From the NCBI RefSeq assembly GCF_000332275.1, contig NZ_CM001776.1, positions 992,001-1,056,000 of the forward strand: a DNA stretch of 64,000 nucleotides. Reading direction: 5' to 3'. Position 1 is the first letter of the stretch. Each line of letters starts with the position of its first letter. The notes under the pieces were generated by a model that searched no databases, was not told where the DNA came from, and saw nothing but the letters and a program-made list of their open reading frames with translations. Shown here in pieces: positions 35,195 to 48,719 of this stretch. The DNA is from Synechococcus sp. PCC 7336. GTDB lineage: Bacteria; Cyanobacteriota; Cyanobacteriia; Thermostichales; PCC-7336. The translations under genes were made by a program, and so were the position numbers.

Positions 35195-37066
35195 TCAGGC
35201 GAGCGACTCTTGAATCACTTTATTGAAGATGATGCGTCCGGGAGTGGTGTGGAGGTATTGGGAGAGCAATTCGCCAGCCGCACTCTCGCGCACGCGGAGA
35301 TCGGCATATTCCTTCAATACCGAGCCGTCCTCCGCTTCGGTTACCTTAGGGTTGCCATTACTGCTGCCCTCTACGGGGCCGTCGTAACGCACCCAAATAT
35401 AGGTGTGCAAATCCACAATGCCTTGCTCGTAGGCCACCAACACATCTTCAATGTCAGAAAAGTACTTGTCTTTCCCCTTCTGCCGTTTGGGGTTATCAGC
35501 AGTCAGGTAGTAACACCCCAGAACCATATCCTGACTGGGGGTGATAATGGGGGTGCCTGTAGCGGGAGAGAGAATATTATTGGAGGCCAGCATCAGCAGC
35601 CGCGCTTCCGCCTGAGCCTCTAGGGAGAGGGGGACGTGAACGGCCATTTGGTCGCCGTCAAAGTCAGCATTAAAGGCCGGACAGACGAGGGGGTGCAGTT
35701 GAATCGCTCGACCTTCTACCAAGATAGGTTCAAATGCTTGAATCCCCAAACGGTGGAGCGTAGGAGCGCGGTTGAGCAGAACCGGGTGACCGTCAATCAC
35801 CTCTTCCAGCACATCCCAAATGGCTGAGTCGTTGGTGACAATCATTTTTTTGGCGGCTTTGATATTGTTCACGACGCCGCGCTTGATCAATTTGTGAATC
35901 ACAAACGGCTGGAACAGCTCGATCGCCATTTCTTTGGGCAAACCGCACTGGTGCATCTTCAGCTTCGGCCCCACCACAATCACGGAACGACCGGAGTAGT
36001 CCACCCGTTTGCCCAACAGGTTTTGGCGGAAGCGACCCTGCTTCCCTTCAATGATGTCCGAGAGGGACTTCAATGGACGGTTATTGGCTCCCACCACCGT
36101 GCGACCGCGACGACCGTTATCAATCAGAGCGTCCACGGCCTCCTGCAGCATCCGCTTTTCGTTGCGCACGATGATTTCAGGAGCCATGATTTCTTGCAGG
36201 CGAGCCAAGCGGTTATTGCGATTGATCACGCGCCGGTAGAGATCGTTCAGGTCGGAGGTGGCAAAGCGACCGCCATCCAACTGCACCATCGGGCGCAGGT
36301 CGGGGGGAATCACGGGAATGGCTTCTAAAATCATCCACTCGGGACGAGATTCGGTGGCAATAAAATTGTCCAGCACCCGCAGCCGCTTGATCAGGCGAGC
36401 CCGCTTTTGGCCCCGAGAGGTGGCAATGCCTTCCCGCAAACTTTCCGCCTCATCCTCCATCTCAATATCCATCAGCAGTCTCTGGATGGCTTCGGCCCCG
36501 ATCGCAGCCCAGTCGGGGGGCAACTGCAGCTCCGATCCCTCCTCGTACAGCTGATCTTCAATTTCGATGAATTGATCTTCGCTGAGCAGTTGCTTGTAGG
36601 TGAGGTTCTCGGCGTTACCGGGATCGATCACCACATAGGCATTGAAATAAACTACCTGTTCCACATCCCGCAGGGGCATATCTAAGAGGGTGGCAATGTG
36701 GCTGGGAATCCCTTTGAGGTACCAAACGTGGGTGACAGGGGCGGCGAGATCGATGTACCCCATGCGGTGGCGCCGCACCCGGGATTCGGTTACTTCAACG
36801 CCGCAGCGCTCGCAAACAATACCGCGATGTCGCACCCGCTTGTATTTGCCGCAGTGACATTCCCAGTCTTTGGCCGGACCGAAGATGCGCTCGCAAAACA
36901 AGCCATCCATTTCGGGCTTGAGGGTACGGTAGTTAATCGTTTCGGGCTTGGTGACTTCGCCGACAATGGTACCGTTGGGCAGAGTGCGCTGACCCCATTC
37001 CATAATCCGATCGGGCGATGCTAGACCGATCTTGACGTAATCAAAGCGCTGCTCGAGTTTGGTCAT
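35195..37066 (-). CDS. rpoC1: RNA polymerase subunit gamma (N-terminal part of beta')
   Basis: 623 residues. The zinc-binding [20 protein letters not shown] lies near residue 70. [20 protein letters not shown] and [20 protein letters not shown] (about 290-330) are the clamp and switch regions. [20 protein letters not shown] near 460 is the active-site loop whose three Asp hold the catalytic magnesium. The split of beta' into gamma and beta'' is a hallmark of cyanobacteria and chloroplasts. The gene lies 100 bases after rpoB and 77 bases before rpoC2. Confidence 0.98.
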   Translation of the reverse strand: MTKLEQRFDYVKIGLASPDRIMEWGQRTLPNGTIVGEVTKPETINYRTLKPEMDGLFCERIFGPAKDWECHCGKYKRVRHRGIVCERCGVEVTESRVRRHRMGYIDLAAPVTHVWYLKGIPSHIATLLDMPLRDVEQVVYFNAYVVIDPGNAENLTYKQLLSEDQFIEIEDQLYEEGSELQLPPDWAAIGAEAIQRLLMDIEMEDEAESLREGIATSRGQKRARLIKRLRVLDNFIATESRPEWMILEAIPVIPPDLRPMVQLDGGRFATSDLNDLYRRVINRNNRLARLQEIMAPEIIVRNEKRMLQEAVDALIDNGRRGRTVVGANNRPLKSLSDIIEGKQGRFRQNLLGKRVDYSGRSVIVVGPKLKMHQCGLPKEMAIELFQPFVIHKLIKRGVVNNIKAAKKMIVTNDSAIWDVLEEVIDGHPVLLNRAPTLHRLGIQAFEPILVEGRAIQLHPLVCPAFNADFDGDQMAVHVPLSLEAQAEARLLMLASNNILSPATGTPIITPSQDMVLGCYYLTADNPKRQKGKDKYFSDIEDVLVAYEQGIVDLHTYIWVRYDGPVEGSSNGNPKVTEAEDGSVLKEYADLRVRESAAGELLSQYLHTTPGRIIFNKVIQESLA

Positions 37067-37166
37067 GGTGGTTTCTCGAAAGGTCGCGGGACGGCGTGTC
37101 TGTTGAACCGCTGGCTCGTAGGTCTCGCCTCGGGGCGATCGCGCCGTCAGCCAGCGGAGGTATCGG

Positions 37167-40634
<3,468 letters not shown>

Positions 40635-40740
40635 GCGTCTCTCAGAAAGGTCGCGCCGACATCAGACCTCCAATTGTAGAAATTGGCGGTACCAATGTCA
40701 ATCAAACATAAAAAACCCTGCCCAGCGTCTCGTGAAGCGG

Positions 40741-41616
40741 CTAGACAGTGGCAAAACCCCGCTCGGGTTGTTGGAGCTGGGTGGGGTTGGGCAACCGAAA
40801 CAAACGGCGGGCATTGGCCGAAGTTTGGCTGGCCAACTGCGGCAAGGGCAGGGCTTGAATATCGGCGAGTGTGCTAGCCACGCTGGCCACATAGGCGGGT
40901 TCGTTGCGCTTGCCGCGATAGGGAACGGGAGCGAGGAACGGACAGTCCGTTTCGATTAGCAGGCGATCGCGGGGAACGATTGCGGCTGAATCGCGTACTG
41001 TACGAGCGTTCTTAAATGTCAGGATACCACTGAAGCTAATGTACATGCCAAGATCCACAAACCACTGGGTTTCTGTGGGGCTGCCCCCCCAGCAGTGCAT
41101 GACCCCCCGCAGGGTGCCTTGCGTTTGCCTCAAGAGGTCTCGCGCGGCAGCGGCGGCATCGCGACAGTGGATGATGAGGGGCAGATCGAGCTGTTGGGCG
41201 ATCGCAATCTGCGCTCGAAACGCCGCCATTTGAATCTCGATGTTATCTGCTTTATAGAAATCTAAGCCGGTCTCGCCGATCGCCACAACCCGAGGGTCGG
41301 AGGTGGCCAGGGAGCGGATTTGCGCAGCTAACTCGGGTTGCCAGCCGCCCACATCTAAAGGGTGGAGGCCAACCGCCAGAAACACTTCTGGGTAGGTATC
41401 GGCCACCGCCTGCAACTGCGGGAATTCGGCTGGGCTGCAGCAGGAATGCACCAACTGACGCACGCCAGCGGCGCGCCAGCGGCGCGCGACTTCAGCTAAA
41501 TCCGCTTCAAACCGATCGAAGTTGAGGTGAACGTGACTATCGACTAAATCGATCGCCGCTACCTCTGGTTCGCGCTCGGTGGCTGAGTGGGAGGGGTTGG
41601 GTGCAGTGAACGTCAA
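40741..41616 (-). CDS. TatD-family metal-dependent DNase
   Basis: 291 residues with a TTG start; no ATG lies before the first motif, so the start is not firm. [20 protein letters not shown] has the HxH metal ligands (about residue 27). [11 protein letters not shown] near 111 supplies Glu, [17 protein letters not shown] near 145 and [12 protein letters not shown] near 170 supply His, and [20 protein letters not shown] near 220 the last Asp. TatD enzymes are magnesium-dependent 3'-5' exonucleases linked to DNA repair. In cyanobacteria the gene often lies between rpsT and rpoB, as here; it ends 106 bases before the rpoB start. Confidence 0.92.
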   Translation of the reverse strand: MTFTAPNPSHSATEREPEVAAIDLVDSHVHLNFDRFEADLAEVARRWRAAGVRQLVHSCCSPAEFPQLQAVADTYPEVFLAVGLHPLDVGGWQPELAAQIRSLATSDPRVVAIGETGLDFYKADNIEIQMAAFRAQIAIAQQLDLPLIIHCRDAAAAARDLLRQTQGTLRGVMHCWGGSPTETQWFVDLGMYISFSGILTFKNARTVRDSAAIVPRDRLLIETDCPFLAPVPYRGKRNEPAYVASVASTLADIQALPLPQLASQTSANARRLFRLPNPTQLQQPERGFATV

Positions 41617-41655
41617 GAGAGCTCTCGAACAGCTAAGGATATCGGAGGAGTGGGT

Positions 41656-41955
41656 CTAGTTAGCCGGTGCGGTTTGACCGGTGGCTGCCTTATAAACCCG
41701 AGACAGGCGGGCTTTGCGGCGGTTTGCCGTATTCCGGTGCAGCACCCCCTTACAAGCTGCTTTATCAATTTTGCTGACTGCGGCAGACATGGCCGTATCC
41801 AACTGCTCTACCGATGCTTCACCCGCTGCCAAAGCGTCAGCCGCTGCAAAGACTTTTTTGGTCAGGGTATGAATGGCAGACTTGTAGGATTTGTTGTACA
41901 GCCGATTGCGTTCGGCGATCTGAACTCGCTTGATGGCAGACTTGATCTGGGGCAT
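41656..41955 (-). CDS. rpsT: 30S ribosomal protein S20
   Basis: 99 residues from ATG at 41955; the frame is open to 41979, but MPQIKSAIKRVQIAERNRLY is the usual N-terminus. The protein is basic and helical, with SAIHTLTKKVFAAADAL and the conserved AACKGVLHRNTANRRKARLS near the C-terminus. S20 binds 16S rRNA early in 30S assembly. It starts the rpsT-tatD-rpoB-rpoC1-rpoC2 series and is divergent from ilvH with 149 bases between. Confidence 0.96.
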   Translation of the reverse strand: MPQIKSAIKRVQIAERNRLYNKSYKSAIHTLTKKVFAAADALAAGEASVEQLDTAMSAAVSKIDKAACKGVLHRNTANRRKARLSRVYKAATGQTAPAN

Positions 41956-42104
41956 GGGGCGTTTCAAACTTGAGAACAACAGCCCCTAAGTGTATCATTC
42001 GGAGGCGAGTTTTTAAAGGGATGCATCGAGCTGACTGACCTCGATTCGCTCCCACTTTCCTGTCACATCTCCCTCTGTCCTGCCATATTTCGGTGCCGGT
42101 TGCC

Positions 42105-42638
42105 ATGCAGATTATCCAGCATACTCTTTCTGCCCTCGTGCAAGACCAACCGGGCGTTTTGAGCCGCATCGCAGGCATGTTTGCCCGACGGGGGTTCAAC
42201 ATTCACAACTTGACAGTGGGGGAGACTGAAAAGCCAGGGATTTCTCGCATCATTATGGTGGTCTCCGGTACGGAAAACGATGTGGAGCAATTTACGAAGC
42301 AGCTCTATAAGCTGATTGATGTGCTGAAGGTGCAGGACATGACCCATATTCCCTGCGTGCAGCGGGAATTGATGTTGGTCAAGGTGAACTCTACTGCCGC
42401 GACGCGGCGAGAGATTATGGATTTGGCCGAAATGTTCCGCGCCCGGATTGTGGATGTGTCGGAAGAGTCGCTGACGTTGGAGGTGACGGGCGATCCCGGC
42501 AAGATGGTGGCGATTGGCAAGATGTTGTCGGGGTATGGCATTCGCGAGATGGCTCGGACGGGGATGGTGGCCACGATTCGCGAGTCTGGCGTCAATACCG
42601 AGTTTCTGCGCAATCAAGTAGAGATAGTGGCGAGCTAA
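42105..42638 (+). CDS. ilvH: Acetolactate synthase small (regulatory) subunit
   Basis: 177 residues from ATG at 42105; a GTG at 42093 is also possible. The ACT domain is clear: MQIIQHTLSALVQDQPGVLS, RIAGMFARRGFNIHNLTVGE and ISRIIMVVSGTENDVEQFTK. The second half (QRELMLVKVNSTAATRREIM ... DPGKMVAIGKMLSGYGIREM ... ARTGMVATIRE) is the C-terminal IlvH domain. It binds valine and regulates the catalytic subunit in branched-chain amino acid synthesis; the large subunit gene is not in the window. The next gene starts 150 bases on. Confidence 0.96.
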   Translation: MQIIQHTLSALVQDQPGVLSRIAGMFARRGFNIHNLTVGETEKPGISRIIMVVSGTENDVEQFTKQLYKLIDVLKVQDMTHIPCVQRELMLVKVNSTAATRREIMDLAEMFRARIVDVSEESLTLEVTGDPGKMVAIGKMLSGYGIREMARTGMVATIRESGVNTEFLRNQVEIVAS

Positions 42639-42788
42639 GGCAATTTCCAGCTCAGAAGTTACCGGGCGATCGAGCTCTGTCAGTGCAGTTCGCGATCGCC
42701 GCTGGCAGATTGCGAGAGCCCATCAGCAGCCTCGACCTTACCCTAGCGGTACTCTAGAGTGAGTCAGACGTTGTGGTTCGCCCGAGAC

Positions 42789-43901
42789 ATGACCTCACCC
42801 CGAGCAGACTTCGATACCCCCTGGAAGGAGATGCTGGAGCTCTATTTTGAGCCCTGTCTCCGGCTCTTCTTCCCCGCCGCTCAGGCCCAAATCGACTGGT
42901 CGCGTCCCTACGAGTTTCTCGACAAAGAGCTCCAGCAGATCGCCCGCGATGCCGAATTGGGCCGTCGTTATGCGGACAAACTGGTGCGGGTTTGGCTGCT
43001 CGACGGACGGGACCTGTGGATTCTCATTCATGTGGAAGTGCAGGGCCAGAGAGATGACTCTTTCCCCGAGCGCATGTATATCTACAACACCCGCATTGCC
43101 GAGCGCTACGGTCGCCCCGTGGCGAGTTTAGCCATCCTCTGCGACACCAGTCCCAACTGGCAGCCCAGCGAGTTTGTGCGCGAGGTCTTGGGCTGTCGCC
43201 TGGAATTCCGCTTTCTCACAGCAAAGTTGCTAGGCTACAAGCAGCGCTGGGCCGAATTGGAGGCCAGCAGCAATCCGTTTGCAACCATTGCGATGGCTCA
43301 CCTGCAGGCGCAGGCCACTCGTGGGGACGAGCGCGATCGCCTGCAGTGGAAACTGCGGTTGATTCGGCGGCTGTACGAACGGGGCTACGAGCGCGAGGAT
43401 ATCATCCAGCTCTTTCACTTCATCGATTGGGTGATGGCATTGCCGGAGGAGTTGGAGCAAGAGGTTTGGGAGGAGATTCAAGCTTACGAGCGGGAGCAGA
43501 GGATGCCTTACATCAGCAGTGTGGAAAGAATCGGTCTGGCCAAAGGGCTCGAACAAGGGCTCGAACAGGGGCTCGAACGAGGGCTCGAACAAGGGCTCGA
43601 ACAAGGGCTCGAACAAGGGCTCGAACAAGGGCTCGAACAAGGGCTCGAACAAGGGCTCGAACAGGGGCTCGAACAGGGGCTCGAACAGGGGCGACAACAA
43701 GAAGCGCTCCGTATGCTACTGCGTTTAATGGAACGTCGGTTTGGCCCGATTCCGCATCCATTTCAGACTCAACTTCAGGAGCTGACCGTAGTGCAGCTAG
43801 AGGAGTTACTCGATACAGCTCTAACCGCTGCCTCACTCAAACAACTGGCCGAATACTTGGAGGTTCTCCGAACGGTCAATTCTGATGGAAAAAATGCTTA
43901 A
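42789..43901 (+). CDS. Rpn-type nuclease-like protein with GLEQ tetrapeptide repeat
   Basis: 370 residues from ATG at 42789, chosen because its paralogue at 49099-50055 starts in the same way (RxDFDxPWK). The first about 200 residues include IDWSRPYEFLDKELQQIARD, LWILIHVEVQGQRDD (Glu-x-Gln of the PD-(D/E)XK-like core) and SLAILCDTSPNWQPSEF. A helical stretch ending MPYISSVERIGLAKG leads into 12 GLEQ or GLER units and then EALRMLLRLMERRFGPIPHP with VQLEELLDTALTAASLKQLA, a DUF4351-like end. Probable DNA-acting enzyme by resemblance to Rpn proteins; no activity is shown. It stands alone between ilvH and glmU. Confidence 0.82.
   Translation: MTSPRADFDTPWKEMLELYFEPCLRLFFPAAQAQIDWSRPYEFLDKELQQIARDAELGRRYADKLVRVWLLDGRDLWILIHVEVQGQRDDSFPERMYIYNTRIAERYGRPVASLAILCDTSPNWQPSEFVREVLGCRLEFRFLTAKLLGYKQRWAELEASSNPFATIAMAHLQAQATRGDERDRLQWKLRLIRRLYERGYEREDIIQLFHFIDWVMALPEELEQEVWEEIQAYEREQRMPYISSVERIGLAKGLEQGLEQGLERGLEQGLEQGLEQGLEQGLEQGLEQGLEQGLEQGLEQGRQQEALRMLLRLMERRFGPIPHPFQTQLQELTVVQLEELLDTALTAASLKQLAEYLEVLRTVNSDGKNA
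43545..43688. repeat. 12-bp coding tandem repeat, twelve units
   Basis: The unit GGGCTCGAACAA (last base A or G, one unit CGA) repeats twelve times and encodes GLEQ or GLER. Unit homogeneity suggests recent expansion by slippage. All units keep the reading frame. It occupies the same place in the protein as the GEAR/GEAK repeat of the 4239-5144 gene. Confidence 0.95.
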
Positions 43902-43932
43902 GACGAATTCTCATGAATATTGTTGTAGATCT

Positions 43933-44031
43933 GGCCCTCACCCCCAGCCCCTCTCCCTAGGGAGAGGGGAGTAAGAGTTGAGTAGGAAGGAGTTTCGTGC
44001 CTCTTCCCTAAAGGTTGGGGAAGAGGTTAGG
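43933..44031. repeat. Partial copy of the MITE-like element
   Basis: GGCCCTCACCCCCAGCCCCT and the hairpin CTCCCTAGGGAG followed by AGGGGAG match the core of the dispersed element; further on CTTCCCTAAAGGTTGGGGAAG is a second hairpin in place of the usual one. The CCTGAGTTCGAT start is missing. It lies between converging genes and may act as a terminator. Confidence 0.6.
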
Positions 44032-44092
44032 GCGATCTAAATGTGGCTATCAAATATAAGCTTTTGAGTCCCCCCTTGCCCAGGACTTGAAC

Positions 44093-45466
44093 TCATGTCT
44101 CTTTGGAGCGGGGACGCCAATCCTGTTTGACGGTTTGACGCGATCGCGCGATCGCCAAGCAATCATCCGGGACCGACTCTGTCAGGGTGGACCCTGCCGC
44201 AATCGTGACATCTGCGCCGATTTCGATGGGGGCGACGAGGACGGAATTAGAGCCGGTTTTGCTGCGATCGCCAATAATGGTGGGATGTTTCTCTTTGCCA
44301 TCAAAGTTGGCCGTGATGGTGCCCGCTCCGATATTGACCTGACGACCGAGGCTGGCATCCCCCAGATAACTCAAGTGGGCCGCGTTGCTATCGGGACCGA
44401 TGGCGGTCTGTTTGACCTCGACAAAGTTGCCAATGCGACAGCGATCGCCCACCACGACATTGTCCCGCAAGTGGGCAAACGGTCCGATGGTGACGCCTTC
44501 GCCAATCTGGGAATCGGCGATCGCCGAGTACAGCACGCGGCTGTTGGCACCGATGCTGCTGTTTTCAATCAGGCAATTGGGACCGATCTGGCAGCCCGTG
44601 CGCACGATCGTGCTGCCGCGCAGGTGGGTTTGAGGCTCGATAATGCAATCGGGCTCCAACTGGACCGTATCGGCCACGGTGGTGCTATTGGGATCGACAA
44701 AGGTGACCCCCGCCCGCATCCAGTCTTCTTTGATGCGCTGCTGTAAGGCTGTGTAGGCTTGGGCCAATTGCAGGCGATCGTTAATGCCCTGCAACTCTTG
44801 TGCATCCGGCACGTCAACGGCGTATGCGGAGGGCAGCATGGCAATGGCATCGGTCAGATAATATTCCTGCTGTGAATTGTTGGAGCTGAGTTGGGGCAGG
44901 ACTTTGGCTAGATCGGGCCAATGGAAGCAGTAGATGCCGCCATTGATGCGTTTGTGACTCAGTTGGGCGGGGGTGCAGTCGCGATCTTCGACAATTTCTT
45001 TGACCGCAGCATCGACACCGCAGATGACTCGCCCGTAGCCGCTCGGATCGGTGACTTGAGCGGTCAGTAACGTGGCGGCGGCTTGTTTGGTGCGGTGCGC
45101 TCGAACCAGCGTTTGCAGAGTGGATTCGCGCAGCAGGGGAACGTCGGCATTTAAAACCAGCAAATCCCCTTGAAATCCCTCTAGATAGGGCAACAACTGC
45201 TGCACGGCGTGACCCGTCCCCAGTTGCTCCGTCTGTTCGACAAACTCAATCTCGCGATCGGCGAGGGTTTCGCGCACCCGCTCGCGGGCATACCCCACAA
45301 TCGCAAAGCAGCGATCGGGGGAGAGGTGTTGGGCGGTATCGAGGGTCCGCTCCACCAAGGTGAGCGCCCCCAACTTGTGCAGCACCTTCGGCAGCTGCGA
45401 TCGCATTCGAGTGCCTTTGCCCGCCGCCAGAGTGGCCACCGCGATCGCCGGATTCCGTTGATTCAT
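44093..45466 (-). CDS. glmU: Bifunctional UDP-GlcNAc pyrophosphorylase / GlcN-1-P acetyltransferase
   Basis: 457 residues from ATG at 45466 (a GTG directly before it is also open). The N-terminal uridylyltransferase has [20 protein letters not shown] near residue 10, then [18 protein letters not shown] and GRVICG. From about 250 the left-handed beta-helix hexapeptide repeats follow ([70 protein letters not shown]). Together they acetylate glucosamine-1-phosphate and then form UDP-GlcNAc for peptidoglycan and lipopolysaccharide. The chorismate lyase gene ends 30 bases upstream on the same strand, so both may form one transcript. Confidence 0.97.
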   Translation of the reverse strand: MNQRNPAIAVATLAAGKGTRMRSQLPKVLHKLGALTLVERTLDTAQHLSPDRCFAIVGYARERVRETLADREIEFVEQTEQLGTGHAVQQLLPYLEGFQGDLLVLNADVPLLRESTLQTLVRAHRTKQAAATLLTAQVTDPSGYGRVICGVDAAVKEIVEDRDCTPAQLSHKRINGGIYCFHWPDLAKVLPQLSSNNSQQEYYLTDAIAMLPSAYAVDVPDAQELQGINDRLQLAQAYTALQQRIKEDWMRAGVTFVDPNSTTVADTVQLEPDCIIEPQTHLRGSTIVRTGCQIGPNCLIENSSIGANSRVLYSAIADSQIGEGVTIGPFAHLRDNVVVGDRCRIGNFVEVKQTAIGPDSNAAHLSYLGDASLGRQVNIGAGTITANFDGKEKHPTIIGDRSKTGSNSVLVAPIEIGADVTIAAGSTLTESVPDDCLAIARSRQTVKQDWRPRSKET

Positions 45467-45496
45467 CACCTCTACCCCCGAGCTCCAGCCCCTATC

Positions 45497-46243
45497 TTAA
45501 GTGGCGATTCGATCGATACCGCCATCTGCTTGGCAGGGATGTTCGGTTGGGTTGGCGGCGGCTTGGCTGGGGCCGAGCTGGCGGGTGAGGCTGTTGGAAA
45601 AGACTTCAGCGATGAGGGTGATGGGCTGTTGCTGGTGCCAGAGAATGTAGTGGCGGCCCCAAAAAGGGCCTTCGGTTCGGAAGGCTTGGGTCAGGGTTTC
45701 GGAGTGACCGAGGTAGAGACCGTGCAGTTCGCGGAAGAGTTCGATGCGGCGATGACTGAGGTTGCGTCCGATCGGCTGGTCGGGATGGTGGAGATAGTCG
45801 CGCAGGTGGTGGGGATTCCACCAAGAGACGCCGTAGACAAGGCGATCGCCGCTGGCAGAGGTGAGCCACACTTGGCGGCGGATGGAGGGGCGATCGAGCA
45901 GGGCGATGGCTGCGGGGGCACGATCGCGATCGGGGTCGATGGTGCGGGTATCGATGAGTTCGGCGGCGATGTCGCTGCCTGTCAGGAGGCTGAGGTTACG
46001 GGTGGTATAGCCGTCGTTGAGCAGCAGGAGCCGCCAACTGGGGGAGAGGGGGGGGATGAACTTTTTATGTTGCAAATCGAGGGTGTTGGCCTGCCAAACA
46101 GGCTCGACCTGCAGCCAGTCGCTCTGGATGGAGGGCTGGAAGATCGATGATGGGGGGGATGGAGCTGTCAAATTCACCCTGCCGCCAATCGTTAACGTTC
46201 TGTTACATTCACTGTAGTCCAAGAAATGGCGATCGCAAAACAT
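45497..46243 (-). CDS. Chorismate lyase (cyanobacterial plastoquinone-pathway type)
   Basis: 248 residues from ATG at 46243; a GTG at 46177 with GGCGGCAG just before it would remove 22 residues and may be the true start. RLLLLNDGYTTRNLSLLTGS (about residue 70), RQVWLTSASGDRLVYGVSWW (about 122) and EGPFWGRHYILWHQQQPITL followed by IAEVFSNSL (about 190-215) match the family of Synechocystis sll1797 (DUF98). That enzyme splits chorismate to 4-hydroxybenzoate and pyruvate, the first committed step of plastoquinone-9 synthesis in cyanobacteria. The end of the gene (ANPTEHPCQADGGIDRIAT) is a variable tail. Confidence 0.85.
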   Translation of the reverse strand: MFCDRHFLDYSECNRTLTIGGRVNLTAPSPPSSIFQPSIQSDWLQVEPVWQANTLDLQHKKFIPPLSPSWRLLLLNDGYTTRNLSLLTGSDIAAELIDTRTIDPDRDRAPAAIALLDRPSIRRQVWLTSASGDRLVYGVSWWNPHHLRDYLHHPDQPIGRNLSHRRIELFRELHGLYLGHSETLTQAFRTEGPFWGRHYILWHQQQPITLIAEVFSNSLTRQLGPSQAAANPTEHPCQADGGIDRIAT

Positions 46244-46332
46244 CTGGCTGTCCGAGGGGGATTTTTCCTCTACAACTCTGCAAACAGGGGAGGTGAAGCC
46301 GGGAAGAATGGGATCGTTATCTATCAGATCGG

Positions 46333-48093
46333 CTACTCTACCCTATAAGGTTTTGCGATTGTTTCCAGATAGGAGGGTGCTTCATCTTTCATTTCCAGTA
46401 GTTCCTCAGCCAGAGATTCAAATTCTTTTTCTAGTTCTTCCAGGTCTATATGTTCTGGAATGGTATAGTCTTGAGAGTCTAATTCGATTTTAATGACTTC
46501 CATTTCTAATTCAGAAATTCGTTTTTCCACATAATCAAAGGCATTTTCCCACGGTAAGTTGCTTTGTTTTTTGATGGGTTTCAGTCGCGCTTTCGCGTCC
46601 TCTAATGCCTCAGACAAGGTTAGTTGCTTGCCTCCCCCTTGGTATTTCACACGAACGGGTTCTCCCGTCTCGATCGAAAAAGGAATTTCATGATTGAGCA
46701 GGTTGTGGAGTTCTATCAGAAGGTTGTATTTGTTTGCCAGTTCGCGATTATCCTCTTTTAAGGCATCGCGTTCGCCCTTTCTCCACTTCATAGCGTGGCC
46801 AACCATTTCTGGGTGCAGGAGTTGTCTTGCATGTCCGAGTTCGTGAACGAGAGCATTTGCCACAGATTGATTGGCAGGACCTGATTTCGGTATTAGATTC
46901 GTTTTTTCCTCTGGGTCCAGCACAAGCAAGTCCATTACATTCCAGCGGACAAACAGATTGCTTGTGACGCCCAGAAATTCTTTAATTTCCTCTTCGCCTT
47001 TGTCGGGTCCGAACAGGTCAAATACAGAGAAGGTAGTGGGAGCAAAATCGTCTGCCCTTACTTGGACCTGAATGGTATGTGGAGATTTTTTGATGTCTTC
47101 CCAAACTGTTTTTCCTGTTTTTGTACTCATAATATATTGATAGGCAGTTCTCACAATTTCCTTTACAGTAGACAGACTTTCTTTGGGTATCTTGCTAAAA
47201 TCTAATTCAATTTTACGCTGCAAGTGTTGGCCTGAATAATGGAAGTCCGTTGCTCGAGCGTAAGTCGATTTAGATATGTTATTTGAATTACGTTTCTCAC
47301 CAAGATTTCTATTTTGCTGTACCACATGAGTCAGCTCGTGTGCAATCAACTCCTGTCCACCTCTATTCTCGGGCTGATAGTCTCCCTGCCGAAAGAAGAC
47401 ATCCTGCCCCGTTGTAAAAGCCCTTGCCTGCATCGATTGATTCAATTGGTCCGATCGCCCATCTGCATGAATCCTCACCCCACTAAAATCAGCCCCAAAC
47501 GCCTGCTCCATTGGCTGTCGAATGGTGTCCGAGAGGAGCTCCCCTCGGCCTCGCTCGCGGTGAATCGATCGCTCCAGATCGGGTGTAGCAGCCATGCTCC
47601 CCAGCCCAATTTTTCGCTGAATCAGAGGTTTCCTCCTCAACTCATCATCGTCTTCCGGCAGATCCACCCGTTGAATCAAGCTGATTTCTGGTTTCCTCCT
47701 CAACTCATCATTGTCTTCCGGCCTCTCTGCCCGCTGCACCGGCTCTCCTATCCTTATTGACAGGGGTTCGGGCGCGTGTAGCCTCACGACCTGTCGGGCA
47801 GTCCGGTCTGCTGCCTGTTCGTATGGGTTCCCAGGTAAGCCGATCGCCAGCTTCATCTGCAGCGGTTGAGGGGAGACAGCCTTGCTGGGAGCGCTCTTCA
47901 TGTTGGCTGCGCTATGCATCGAGTGCTCAGCTCGCTCTAACTGCACCTGTATTTTTTCTAGAGTTTGCGTCGGTTCGGCGATCGGTTCGGGCTGGGGCTG
48001 AGGAGCAAAGGGTCTCGACGCTAAGGGGTTCTGTGCCGGGATCGCTGCTGACTGAGAGAATTCTTTCGCCTGCAGAGACTGGCGAGAATACAT
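46333..48093 (-). CDS. DUF4157 protein with second zinc-metalloprotease domain; possible eCIS cargo
   Basis: 586 residues, no signal peptide or membrane helix. The N-terminal 190 residues are disordered (Pro/Gln-rich) and hold two near-copies of EDDDELRRKP (residues 126-135, 147-156). The DUF4157 domain follows (about 193-260): FGADFSGVRIHADGRSDQLN, ARAFTTGQDVFF, and HELTHVVQQ with HExxH at 252-256. A second region has VANALVHELGHARQLLHPEM with HExxH at 417-421, then LLNHEIPFSIETGEPVRVKY, which resembles the M91 (NleD-type) effector family. The C-terminus (about 510-586) is a charged coiled coil. DUF4157 is known to mark cargo of extracellular contractile injection systems. No such machine is in the window. 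Confidence 0.82.
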   Translation of the reverse strand: MYSRQSLQAKEFSQSAAIPAQNPLASRPFAPQPQPEPIAEPTQTLEKIQVQLERAEHSMHSAANMKSAPSKAVSPQPLQMKLAIGLPGNPYEQAADRTARQVVRLHAPEPLSIRIGEPVQRAERPEDNDELRRKPEISLIQRVDLPEDDDELRRKPLIQRKIGLGSMAATPDLERSIHRERGRGELLSDTIRQPMEQAFGADFSGVRIHADGRSDQLNQSMQARAFTTGQDVFFRQGDYQPENRGGQELIAHELTHVVQQNRNLGEKRNSNNISKSTYARATDFHYSGQHLQRKIELDFSKIPKESLSTVKEIVRTAYQYIMSTKTGKTVWEDIKKSPHTIQVQVRADDFAPTTFSVFDLFGPDKGEEEIKEFLGVTSNLFVRWNVMDLLVLDPEEKTNLIPKSGPANQSVANALVHELGHARQLLHPEMVGHAMKWRKGERDALKEDNRELANKYNLLIELHNLLNHEIPFSIETGEPVRVKYQGGGKQLTLSEALEDAKARLKPIKKQSNLPWENAFDYVEKRISELEMEVIKIELDSQDYTIPEHIDLEELEKEFESLAEELLEMKDEAPSYLETIAKPYRVE

Positions 48094-48259
48094 GGCAATC
48101 TCCCGAGATGGAGTGCGTTGAATATAGAGTATCCTTCCATTTATAAGGCTTTGCAGCAGCTATCCAAACGTCGAATCTTGACAAAATATAAAGCATCGAT
48201 TTCAAGAAAACTTACACTTGCCAGCACGCCATTCACTTGCAAAGTGGGGGCCGGATATC

Positions 48260-48719
48260 CTACTGGTAGGGAATCTGGTGGAGTTCTAGCCACTCCTTCG
48301 CAATCTGTTCGAGTGCTCGATCGCGAAAGCGATACCAAGCTGCTTGGAGCTCGAACCGTTGAGTTGTCCGTCGAAAGCGATTAAACGCGCCTCTACCTTG
48401 AATGACATCGAGCAGTTCTACTCTACGCTCGGGATCTTCAACCTCATAGCAGAAGCGCTCCATCATGGCTCACTCGTGGAGCTCAAACCGATCCGGCAAC
48501 ACTAGATAGTTCTCGGATTCAGCGACCTCCCGCAGTTTTGGCAAGAGCTCGCGCTCCCAATCCTGCAGATCTTCCAAATCGTCGCTATGGTCGAGCAGGT
48601 TCCGATCTTCATCGGTGATGGTGACAATCTCGGCAGTAGCGGGATTCAGGTAGGAGACCCACTCGTTACTGGGGAGATCTATTGCGTCAACGACAGCTTT
48701 GAGGGAAACACTTGCTATG
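48260..48719 (-). pseudogene. UPF0158 family gene broken by an in-frame TGA
   Basis: The last 68 codons from ATG at 48466 encode MMERFCYEVEDPERRVELLD, GRGAFNRFRRTTQRFELQAA and WYRFRDRALEQIAKEWLELH, the C-terminal half of UPF0158. Immediately upstream, in the same frame, is TGA at 48472-48470, and before it the missing N-terminal half continues: SVSLKAVVDAIDLPSNEWVS, YLNPATAEIVTITDEDRNLL and VLPDRFELHE. In relatives the position holds an aromatic residue. No ATG, GTG or TTG precedes the N-terminal half; ATA at 48719 stands where the start is expected. The function of the family is unknown. Confidence 0.8.

Noticed and set aside
43545-43688. Regular 12-bp repeats looked like a CRISPR or satellite array
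   Set aside because: There are no spacers, the units are contiguous and in frame, and they encode a GLEQ linker inside a complete gene.
43346-43885. Long open frames rich in arginine-alanine repeats overlapping the GLEQ gene on both strands
   Set aside because: They are caused by the 12-bp repeat being open in all frames; the GLEQ frame alone has the conserved domains.
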